64,000 nucleotides of DNA from NCBI GenBank assembly GCA_028564675.1, contig JAOVVO010000029.1, positions 1 through 64,000 of the forward strand, written 5' to 3'. Position numbers and translations under genes: made by a program. This stretch comes from Onchocerca lupi. Lineage: Eukaryota; Nematoda; Chromadorea; Rhabditida; Onchocercidae. This document shows, piece by piece, positions 24,109 through 34,450 of this stretch; position 1 is the stretch's first letter, and each line of letters begins with the position of its first letter. The notes below the pieces were generated by a model. That model had not been told where the DNA came from, ran no database searches, and saw only the letters and a list, made by a program, of their open reading frames with translations.

Positions 24109-24600
24109 GAAAAATCCGAAAGATGTAATTATTGCAAATAAGGAGTGTTAAAGTCAAAAAACGCGAAGATAACTTCTTCGAAGGGGCCAACAAGCCGATA
24201 AACATGTTTGCCGCCAAAACGCTCCGATTAACAGGCAAACGAAGTGAGGTGGACCAATCATGAGGCGAGATTGCACGATGATTTAAGCCAACATGGTTTA
24301 TTATATCAAAATGAATAGATAAAAATCAATCTTTATGCAGTTGCCTTTTAACTACTAATTAAACTAACTATCATATAATTATATTAGAGTTATAAAAAAA
24401 CCAGTCAAATTAGATCTAATCTGACCAGTTAGAGATCAGGAAAGAAGGAGAAGCCCCGAAAAGAATTGAAAGGTTCGGATTTTGGAGTAAAGTCAATACT
24501 TCTGAAGTTCGATTCCATAGTTTCCTACAACAGTCCAATTTGGAATGTCTACACCGATGCAGCGACAGTTTCTAGAACGACCCAGAATGACGCAGCGATA
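24109..24600 (+). repeat. Dispersed repeat family B, copy 2, interrupted
   Basis: It shows the family B blocks in order: AATCCGAAAGATG, GATAAACATGTTTGCCGCCAAAA, CGCTCCGATTAACAGGCAAACGAAG, CATGAGGCGAGATTG. About 160 bp of unrelated AT-rich DNA then intervenes (roughly 24272-24432), after which the family resumes with AGAGATCAGGAAAGAAGGAG and GGTTCGGATTTTGGAG. Only one palindrome unit remains and the TATA-like element is mutated, so this is probably the most decayed of the three copies. Confidence 0.65.
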
Positions 24601-25274
24601 GCAGCAAATCGATAATCAAAGATTGCTATTCTTCACTAAAAGCAACAAGGAAAAGAATAATCCAGTGGTCAATTTTGACTGAATATTCTCAAATATTTGT
24701 TTATATCGTACAGGAAAAATCATTCTTCCGTCTACCAATGAAACTTTTTTATCAAAAGGATTTGTTTCTGTCACAATTCAGTAAAATCAATTTTTCGGAC
24801 AGAAGCATTTTACATTTCTTGTCTTGAGGAATTATACGTAATAGTAGAACGGAGCTGTAACACAGAGTAGTAATTTCTGAAACGATCAATTGAGTAACGA
24901 AGAATTGATTAATGCTGCGGATTAGATGTGAAGGATAGATATGTTTTTGGAAGTTGGGGTGGATAATACAAGAGGAAAGTGGATATTTGGGGGAATTATG
25001 ATGGATGAATATGTGGGAGGAGATTTCGATGAATGAATATGGGGGTAGAAGTTTTAAGAGGTGAATATGTTGGGGAAAATTAATAACGGAATTGTAGATG
25101 GGAGAGATGATTTCTTCCTGAGAGATTGATGGCAACAAAAATTTCAAATAGCGGAGAGAAGGAAGTAAAAATAAAAAGAGTAGAAATATGGTTGAGAATT
25201 GAAATGAATGAAGCCATTTTGGGAAATAGAATGGATTTATCTTTATTAAGAAATAGTTTTGTCAAAAATTTCAG
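24601..25274. other. tmbi-4 upstream region
   Basis: No gene. From 24930 to 25080 the plus strand is unusually purine-rich (GGGGTGG, GTGGGAGGAG, TGGGGGTAGAAG). This leaves a spurious open frame on the minus strand. AAATTTCAG ends directly before the tmbi-4 ATG at 25275, which suggests spliced-leader trans-splicing at that position. Confidence 0.45.
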
Positions 25275-28200
25275 ATGGCAACAGTACCACTACTACTTGA
25301 AGATGATATTGAACTTGGCTCACCTCCCAGTTACGAAGAAGCAGCAAATGGAAAACGAACATTGCAGAATCATCCAATCTGGTCTTTCAATTCTAATTCC
25401 GACAAAGCTATAACAAATTTGGCATCTGTCATATATGCGACTGTCAGTATTAGATTAGGTATTGTCTTGATTGTTATGATTGTCTATCTTATCAGTTGCT
25501 ATTATCAGCTCTCTTATCAGATAGTAATTATTTATTTAATTAGAGGTAATATAGGAGATACATAGTCGCTACTAGATTAGATACTATCTTAATTACTTGA
25601 TTGTTTGCCTTATTATCAATTGCCGTTATCAGTTTTCTTGTCAAATAATTACCAATTATTTTAACCATAGGTAGTATAAGAAATGCACAATCGCTATTAG
25701 ATTAGAAATAGACTTGATTGTTATGGTTATTTGTCTTATCAGTTACTGTTATCAGCTCTCTTATCAAATAATTACTATCCACCTACAGGCAGGACAAAAA
25801 ATACATATTATTAGATTATCTTAATCACCAAAATCTCGAGTCAGAACTTCAGTAGAAAAAACACTATGTGCTGTTTCTAGTCATCTTTTGCATTTGTTCT
25901 ACTTGCAGGTAATGCATAGCTTTTTTATTGATACGTGAAATTTTAATAATTTTAGGAATTCCATGCAGTTAATTATTCATCAAAATTCTACTCAATTTGT
26001 GTAATTTTTAGGATTTCTGCGCAAAATTTTTGGCATTTTATCTGTACAACTACTTATTACAGCAATAATTTGCACGGCATTGTACGCAACAAAAGAAATT
26101 CGTCTTTTCTTACAAGAACAGTAAGCTCTTTTTTCCTTTTCGAATTAAATTTATTGTGGCACACTTTTTTTTAAAAACATATTCTATGTTGTTAGGAAAT
26201 CATTGCTTCTCATCTTTCTCATTTTCCCTCTTTCGATTCGGCATCGCTAATAGTTCGAAAGAAATGAAAAATCACTAGTGTCGAGTTTTTATTTTCCGAA
26301 TTGAACTATTTATTTAATTCCTATATGGTCGCACACTTATATTCAAAAGGTTTCAAGAACTCAGTAATAACATTTAAATGATGATTAATATGGTCCATAG
26401 GAGTTTGATGTTTCATGTATCATTTGATTTATGTTGATAAATTCATTATCTTGCTGCAAATTGTGGAAATACGACAATATCGATGAGAAAAATAATGAGC
26501 GAAAAATAATTTCATCAGGAAAACAAATATTAGAATTGTAGTTAAAAATAGTTAGAATCAGTCTTACATAATCGAAACTAATAAGTCATGTGTTTCTAAA
26601 TTCTACTAATGATCCTACTACTGTTTTGACCAAAGATTTCGAAACACTTTAATTCTTATTTGATGAACGTAGCATATATTTCCAATTTTTTAGGTAATCA
26701 CCTTCAGCAAAATGAATTTATCCATTTCCATTTTTATAATCCTCTGATACACTTTTAAATCTTATTCACCATTTCTAATCTATGCATACGAAAAGTTCTG
26801 AATAGCTTTAATGATAGTTGTTATTTCTTTATTTCTGAGAAAATAATAGTTTCATCAATTAAATCTTTCATTTGTTGTCCTTGAACAACAATAATCCATG
26901 TTAAATTTCGTTTGACATTGATTACTATGATCTTTCATAAGAATTTATTCTGATGATGAGTATTTTGAGATAAGCTAAAATAACAATTAGTAGGCATTAC
27001 CCATTTGTATTTCATCATTGTTATCTTTGACATTTTTTCGTCAGTTTTGTAAGACGAAAAAAAAATTTATTCTAAAATGTAAACTTAGATTTAATGTAAT
27101 TAATGCATAAGAAATTGTTTGCCAAAAGCAGCCTGCTTCCCTTTATACTTTTTTATAAAATTTGACATTTTTAGATTATTCATGATAATATAAATAGCCG
27201 AAAAATATCAAAAAACCTAAAAATATTGTGAGATGAAAAACTTTCATACCATTAATGGCTTTGGCTTGCATAATGGTTACTTAAGCTATTTCTGGAATCA
27301 AAAAATAACTTTAAAATTTGAGTTTAAACTCGAGATTATCTTTTTATTTAGAATTTAAAAAAAAAAAAAAAATTCTAAAAACTGGGATGCGAAAAAGATA
27401 CATCTGGCCACAAAACTTGAAATCATTTCAAAAAATGAATCAGTATATAACGTTAAATGTCCAGGCATTAATTATTCCTGATTTTATTATGAAATGGGAA
27501 TTGTAAAAGAAAATGTATGTCCGGACTACTTTACTTTCAGATTATGGATTGTATTAATGTCTGTCATCTGCTCATTTGTTTTACTTTTCGCAATGTTTAT
27601 TCACGCTCGTTCAGTACCCCTGAATTACATACTACTGGTATCTTGGACTGTTATGCAGTCCATCACCATAGGTGTTTTTGGTAAGATTAAAAATTTCATT
27701 ATTTGTAGATCCAGAGAAAATTGTAAATTTGAAAATACAATTTGTTGGTGACTGTTGTGTTAGTAATAACTTGTTATAATCCATCTGGAAATAGATGAAT
27801 CAATAATATTGAATATGTGACATCCTTATTTAAATTGGAATACAATTTGAAAAGAAATCATCAAAATCCTTGCTTATGTAGATTTAATTTTTTTAATCGT
27901 TGAATTTTCTGCTAAATTCTCTACTTATCGCCATAAAATATTCAACAGATTTTAGAATATTTTCAAATTTAACACCATATAATAACGATGTGAAATGAGA
28001 CTTAATATTTTGAATCATATCAAATCCGTCGTGCAGTTGCTCACATCACTGATAGTGTGCATTACGTATAAATATAAGAAAATGCCAATTATTGTTAAAC
28101 AGATCGTGTGAGCAATCATTCTTGAAAGAATTTGAAATAACTTTCCAATCTTTTTCTGACTACCGGAAAGATTTTAATATATTCATGATATTTTGAACTT

Positions 28201-28861
28201 TATGATAAATTTCAGTTTCCTTTTTCGATGTAAAGGTTGTGATTGAAGCAGTTGCTCTAACAGCATTGACTGTTATCAGCCTTTTCATATATACAGCATC
28301 CCAGTCAAAGCGTGATTTTCAAAAACATTGGGCTATAGTGTTCAGTATTTCCATGATTTTCGTAGCTGCCTCTTTTATGCATGTAAGTATTTTCACTTTT
28401 TAATAGAATTCTTTCCATCTAGATTCTATTGCAGTTATGAAGTTTTTAATTTCAGTTAACTTTTATATAAGTACATATTTCATGCTTGCAAAACTTATAC
28501 ATTTCAGCATTATATTGTAAATTACTAAATTTAATTTTTCTGCTTCATTATAGTAGGCAGTTTTTATGAAAAAAGGAGCAGATATTTTAAAATTATCTTA
28601 TTACTTCAAAAGTAGTTTTAATACTTAAGAAATGAAATAATACTTTTCTTATAGCTGCTTATACAATCAGCACCATTTGACTTCTTCATGGCTACATTTG
28701 GTGCCGTTTTATTTTCTGTATATTTGGTATTCGATATTGATCGTATCATGCATTACAGTTCACCTGAAGATTATATCGAAGCATGTGTATCGCTTTATTT
28801 AGACATTATTAACCTTTTTCTGAGAATATTGCAGATTTTAAACGAAGCTAATCGAAACTAG
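25275..28861 (+). CDS. tmbi-4: TMBIM4 / Lifeguard-4 (Golgi anti-apoptotic protein)
   Basis: This is a complete Bax-inhibitor-1 family protein of 268 residues, slightly longer than vertebrate TMBIM4 (238). The exons are 25275-25458, 26012-26120, 27541-27680, 28216-28382 and 28655-28861 (807 nt, phases 1, 2, 1, 0). The N-terminus is cytosolic and acidic/Pro-containing (SPPSYEEA, a PPxY-like site). The block ATVSIRLGFLRKIFGILSVQ then opens the seven-helix core. Family markers are VSFFDVKVVIEA, TASQSKRDF, the FDIDRIMH loop, and the C-terminal LYLDIINLFL, where the Asp is the conserved pH/Ca-sensing residue of the family. The C-terminus pattern points to TMBIM4 rather than Lifeguard-2 or Bax inhibitor-1. 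It should act as a Golgi/ER calcium leak channel that restrains apoptosis. The ATG follows a TTTCAG acceptor directly. Confidence 0.95.
25437..25795. repeat. Three-copy tandem repeat covering tmbi-4 exon 1 end and intron 1
   Basis: Three diverged units of about 125 bp start near 25437, 25565 and 25690, each opening with a CG(A)CT..TAGATTAG block and containing CTTATCAGTT(G/A)CT(A/G)TTATCAGCTCTCTTATCA. The first unit includes the last 22 coding bases and the real splice donor (TTAG|GTATTG). In the other two units the GT is replaced by AT and AA, so they cannot act as donors. Confidence 0.8.
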
Positions 28862-30336
28862 TTTGCTATTACTTGATTCCACTGAAGAATATTTTAATTA
28901 ATTTACCCGACATTGTTTTTTGATTTAAGATCATAGAATTTTAGAGAGATTTAATTTGATCATATAATTTTATATTATTTAACATAAACTTAAAAATTAG
29001 GAAAAAATTATCAGATTTATAAATTGGAAATTTTATATTATTTATTATAAATTTATGAATCGAATATATTAGGAATTTCTATATAGAGCTAGACACGCAT
29101 TTCTTTAGAATTCCTAGATAAGTTCTTTGTGCATGAGCAACAGTATTTTCCAATGAAAGCATATCCTTTAATAATCACCTTATTTCACTGCACGGTTTAG
29201 TTTCCAGATTTTGATGATGATTTGTTCTACTTTTTATCAAAATTGTGATGGAGCTTTTCAGTAAGTCATATAGTTGAACGCGTTCAACTTTTCGATCGCA
29301 TTAGATCTGGAAGCTATACCAGCTGGAAATTAGAAGCATCATCTTACTTATCCCATTTTGTATATATTTATATACAAAATTTTATATACAGGAACAATGG
29401 AAATTAGAAATGTCACCTTACTTACCCCTTCTTGTATATATGTATATACAAAATCTTGTATGCAGGAATAATCATTAAATTAACTATTGAATTGCTCATG
29501 CTTATTATTAAATATCGAGTTTAGATACTTCTGAATAAAGTTTTTCATATTTGATGCTCATTTACCAATTTCTTTTTGATGAACTGATTATCTTACTAAT
29601 AATAGAGTGTTTTATATTCTTCCAGTTCTCAGAATTAAGTAATCCAGTGGAACTTTGAAAGTAATTAAGCTTTTCTTGAAAATAAAAATGCAACTGAAAG
29701 GATAAGCTATCCAGATTTTAGTAAATCCTTTCACATGTGTATTTCCTTTCGTAATTACCGACAGTCTATCTGACGAATGAACTATAGTAAATATTCAAAT
29801 ATTTTCCCTATAACGATATTTGAGCGTGTCTGTTAGTCGATTATATCATCGACAACTATTGTGGAGTTTAGTGTTGGAGCTGACTTTTTCCGTGTGTATC
29901 TGGAATGGTATTTTTTATCAGGAATGATATATGATGATTTACTGTTGTAGATAGAACATTGTATCGCGGTTTACAATTAGAATGTGGTATTGCATCGTGG
30001 TTTATTTTAAAATTTTTATTTTCAAGTCTGCTGCATAGCTAAAACCAATATTGGCACGTGTGATTTAGGATTTTTGCATTGTATCATAATGAAAGAATTG
30101 TTAAATTCTAGGTTTTGAAAAAAAAGATCAAAATAAATGCAATGTGCAAATCAGGAATAGAATTTCACTGATGAATTGACATCATTGATAAAAGTATCCA
30201 AATAACATTGGATTTATTTGACAAAAACTTCACTAATATCTTGGATTGGGGCTCATTGTTCCAATTTTACGATTATTTCTTTTTTTGTGAAATTGCGCTA
30301 TTACTGTTTTCGAAAATAATTTAAGTTGAGACAGTA
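28862..30336. other. Convergent intergenic region (tmbi-4 / DB gene)
   Basis: The two flanking genes converge here, so both 3' UTRs lie in it. No coding exon is recognised. A two-copy tandem repeat at 29324-29471 is described separately. Confidence 0.45.
29324..29471. repeat. 74-bp direct tandem repeat with internal palindrome
   Basis: Two adjacent 74-bp units (29324-29397 and 29398-29471) share the opening TGGAAATTAGAA and a central TGTATATAT.TATATACA palindrome. They differ at roughly ten positions. The palindrome could form a hairpin in the RNA of the tmbi-4 3' region. Confidence 0.85.
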
Positions 30337-33300
30337 TTAATTTCGTAAACCAGATAAATGACAAGCAATAAGTTCGTTCATTACTTTTCGGCAAATCAAG
30401 TGTTGCAAACCAAGTCCGATAATTTCTTGTCCGGAACGACAAAATATTTCACACTGTGGTGCACTGTAAATTAGGATTTTCTTAAATAACGCGTTGATAT
30501 TCAAATGAGTGTCAATGCATGCTTTCATTTATGAATTATCTTTATAACAAATGATAATGCTAATCTTAATGCACATTTTAAGTTTACTAAGTCTCGTGAT
30601 TATCTCTTATCAATATTCCCAGGAAATAAATTATCTACTATTTCCTTAATTTCATATCATTTATAAATTATCTCTATAATAAATGATATTGATACTGTTG
30701 GTAAACATTGTAACTATACTAAATCTCATGATTATCTCTTACCAGTTTATTCAGGAAGTAAATCTTTCCTTAATTTCTTATCATCTTCTTCTAGCATATT
30801 TCTTACTTCTCACAGGAACTATGATTAAGATTTAGCTTATGAAAATTCCATTAATTTAAGTTGTTAAGTTGTTAAGTCAGCATCCGATGAAAGATCTATT
30901 TAAAAAAAAAAAAAACTGCTTAAATTTGAGAAAATTAATAAAAGCATCTTCCCTTATAGCTTGTTTCTTGATAATTCTTTTAAGTGTCACCTATCACTTA
31001 TCAGATTCGAACCAAAAAGTGTGAACTTAAACATTTGTGTAAAAAAAAAAAAAAAACGAAATGATTTCGAGAGGTTGACTTAATAGAATCACTACTTGGG
31101 TGCCAATAAAGTTCGCACTTTGTTAAGTTGAATATTTATATATTACTTTTTGTTAAGTTGAATATTTATATATTACCTTTTGGCAATTACTTGTTTGTAT
31201 CTGCAGCATTCACTATTGTCAGATCCATTTGAAGCACATTGAACGATTGGTACGATATGTAAAATTCCGCAAAAACCTGTACGAAATACCGAGCTGATCT
31301 AAAATTTAAAAAAATTCCGAATTTTTTAATGCAAAGGAAATTTGTGACATTCGAGATGTATCATAATCAATATGAAAATTCAAAAATGGACAAAATTTAA
31401 TGTTTAAAATAATTGCTAACATATGTTATTAAGTATATTTGACCTCAGTTTGCGTTACATCATATTTACACAAATGTAGACAACTTGGTGGAAGCAATTT
31501 GTTGCGACAACATTGTTCGAATTGAAAATTTGCTTGTGAAATTGGTATACATGGTGAAAATTCTGGTGCAACGCCACATTGTGCTGTGAAAATTTCATAT
31601 GATGAAATTCATTTAAATATAATCAAATTTTAAGAAATGATATTCTATCGTTAAATTTTTAAGACTTTAGAATTCCAATTAGTGTAAAATTTCGACGGAA
31701 TATAATAGTTTTTTTTGTGAAATAAGCAAAGTTTACGAATAATTTCACTAAATAAAGTTTTATTTTTGCTAAAATCTCATACCTTTTTCCAATTTAACCT
31801 TATTGGTATTAGAGTCAATGCTGTGTAGCCAATTTGACGCTGGAGTGACGTGACTTACGATGTTAAATGAACGTATTTGCCAAAGTTTTCCGTATAAATC
31901 GTATTTTTCCTGAACTAAAGAAATTTATTATTAGAAATGGAAGAGATTTTTCCTAAATAATATTGATTAATTTTTAAATATCTAAACAATTATAAATATT
32001 TTACCCGCCACCCCACTTAATCATAAAAGTTGTAGCAGAAAAGTAAGTAATGATAAGTAAGCCCTGCTCTGAGCTGTTCAGGAAAATATATTTTATAAAG
32101 TTTCAATTCAGGAAAATTAAATTTCTATGAGGAATTTTCAAATCGTTGATTATGCTTCGGACAGTCATCAAAATGATGAATGAACAAACAATCTATGAAG
32201 TATGAAAATTTAATCCTTTTCATACAAAATCATAAAATTATATCAGGTTATCATTTAATTACTCTGTAATAATATTGAACAACTTTGTGATTCTTAACTT
32301 TAAATAATCATATTAATTTGAGATAATTATATTCAGAAAATTGTATTCGAATTCTTAAAACATAAATTTAAGTATAACCTGGTGTGAATGTATAAATGAT
32401 TGTCTGGTGGTAGTAGTTAACTCTTCAAGTTCTGTTGTTGTAAGAAATGATTCTAAGTCAGGATCAGAATTATACGTTGATACTGATTCAGTAACAGGTG
32501 GTGTCACGTCTGTCACATCTGTCACGCCTGTCACGTCTGTCACGTCTACTGTTGTTTCATAATCCATACTACTTAACATGTCCACCAGCGATTCATGCTC
32601 GTTACTGTTTGTTGGAATTGGTAGGTATTTTCTTTCACGTAAATTTCGTAACGACGGTCTTCGGCTTTTCTGTTTCTGAAATTTCTTAAAATTCTATGTT
32701 TTAAAATTATAATTTTGATAACTAAATTTCGATATTTTTGAGTTTTCAATTTAAATTTACGTATTATTTAAATTCATTAATTTGAATCAAATCACAGATA
32801 ATGTCATAATCACTGATAATTCACGTATCAAATAAATCTATCAAACTGTTTAATTATTAGTGCTAGCATATTTTATTACATGCTTTAATAGGATTTACAT
32901 ATAATTGCATGCAAATAAATCAAAATAATACATTAATTTTATTAAGATTTAATTGAAAATTGAATTTGGATTTATAAAATTGATGAAATTTTTAAAATTT
33001 TGGGATTATTTTATGGATAAATTAAAGTTTTAGTGAGAAATTGAAATAACGAAAAGGCTTCTAGTGATACGATTGAAATAAATAAGATGATGAAGGATGA
33101 AAATATGTATGGAATGATGATAATGATAAGATTTATTCTAGCAATTATTACTTGAGATTATAAATATAATCATTATGATATGACGACTAATAATCTTAAT
33201 CGTAATCTTTATAATATGACGATAATCATCAATCTTATAATATAACTTCTGAAAATAAATAATTAAATTTAACTTTAAAATTTTTGCTAAATTCTTAAAA

Positions 33301-34450
33301 ATTTATGACCTTTTCAAATTTTATCATTTTTTTCCTAAACCTTCACAAGATTTTTCGAGAGTCTCGAAAAATCGAAAAGTTGAAATGAAAAGTGATAATT
33401 TTAATATCCAAATTATGATAAAATATTTTGAAAAAAAGAGGTACCATTTGAGTACTGTTGCGTAAGTCTGCGGTGTCACCATCATGCAAACCATTTTTAT
33501 AAACTGTTTGTGGTATGACTAACCATTGTTTCAATTTCTCAGCTGAAATATTTCTTCTTTTTAGCAAAAAAGATTGATTATCAGAAACTTTTTATAAAAC
33601 AAAAAATCGATAAACAAAATTTTTGCTACTTATAAGAGGAATTAAATTTAAATTTTATAATTTTTAAATTAACCTGTAACAGGAAGCATCATAGATTGAT
33701 TGATAGTAGTACGTGTTTTGATGAATGGATGAGTGGTGGTTTCAGGAGTAGAAGGAGTAGTAGTAGAAGTAGCATTTGCAAGTAATGAAATAAATATTTT
33801 ATATTGATTTGAAAAAAAATTATTAAGTTAAACTATTAATAAGTTTAATTAATTATTAAGTTAATAGACTAGAAAAAATTAGCACTATACTTTTTTGTTT
33901 TAAATAAATTAAGCTGTGATATTTTCATGTTATCTTAGTGATTAACCGATTTAAATATCACTACAATTCGATATTGATATTGTATAAATTTCAATGAAAA
34001 ATATTTTAGCTTTCTAAACTAATCGATAAATTAAAAACAATTTTGAATTCGTTTTTTCCAACTTGTAATACTCTGATTTCATTATTGAACTATAGAATGC
34101 ATGCATGCAGTTGCATAATGCTCGCTATGCGGCAATCAGCAAGCAATAGTGATTCGTTCAGAAGTTTGCAAATGCATGTAACTGCATGAGCATGCACTAA
34201 AAAAAAAAAAAAAAAATTGCTAATTAAGTGGATAAAATAGCGAACCTTGTTTGTAAAAATCTGAATCACAACGGATATTGAAACATTTTTCTTGACACAT
34301 TGTACGAACACGTGTTACGCAACAATACGTGATAGGTAATCGTGAACAGTGAAATTCAGATTCTTCCATTATTGATGGCAAAAATAAATCTTCGCCATGT
34401 ACAATGAATTTGATGGATATCGAAAGCACAAATGATGACAATATAAGCAT
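30337..34450 (-). CDS. Secreted Cys-rich protein with C-terminal DB module, eight exons
   Basis: This is a complete nematode-type secreted protein of 405 residues. The minus-strand exons are 34450-34246, 33775-33674, 33542-33445, 32675-32379, 31909-31783, 31583-31444, 31298-31177 and 30463-30337 (1218 nt). The N-terminus MLILSSFVLSISIKFIVHG is a signal peptide, followed by a Cys-rich block (HCSRLPITYCCVTR, CQEKCFNIRC). The middle is Thr/Pro-rich and mucin-like, with a VTD repeat. The last three exons form a DB module (Pfam PF01682 type): QCGVAPEFSPC, EQCCRNKLLPPSCLHLC, YDVTQTE, FCG, QCASN..SECCRY, APQCEIFCR, ending LIACHLSGLRN. DB modules are found in nematode extracellular and cuticle-associated proteins; the function of this one is unknown. 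Exon 2 has AA instead of AG at its acceptor (see findings). Its length is a multiple of three, so exon 1 can join exon 3 in frame. Confidence 0.85.
30550..30785. repeat. Two-copy imperfect tandem repeat in the DB-gene last intron
   Basis: Units of about 120 bp share AATGATA.TG, CTAA(G/A)TCTC(G/A)TGATTATCTCTTA, CAGGAA(A/G)TAAAT and CCTTAATTTC blocks. It lies between exons 7 and 8 of the DB-module gene and does not touch a splice site. Confidence 0.6.
31121..31180. repeat. 30-bp tandem duplication at a splice donor
   Basis: Units 31121-31150 and 31151-31180 are identical except at one base (T at 31147, C at 31177). The C at 31177 is the last exonic base (G on the minus strand) of DB-gene exon 7, so one unit contains the real donor and the other a weaker copy within the intron. 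Confidence 0.9.
32502..32547 (-). repeat. Coding minisatellite, nine-base VTD units
   Basis: On the minus strand five near-identical nine-base units (GTGACAGAC type) encode VTDVTGVTDVTDVT inside exon 4 of the DB-module gene. The repeat keeps the frame and lies in the Thr-rich, probably O-glycosylated stalk. Copy number is likely to vary between individuals or species. Confidence 0.85.

Noticed and set aside
24752..25265. Minus-strand frames of 131 and 61 codons before tmbi-4
   Set aside because: They arise from a purine-rich plus strand with no acceptor/donor structure.
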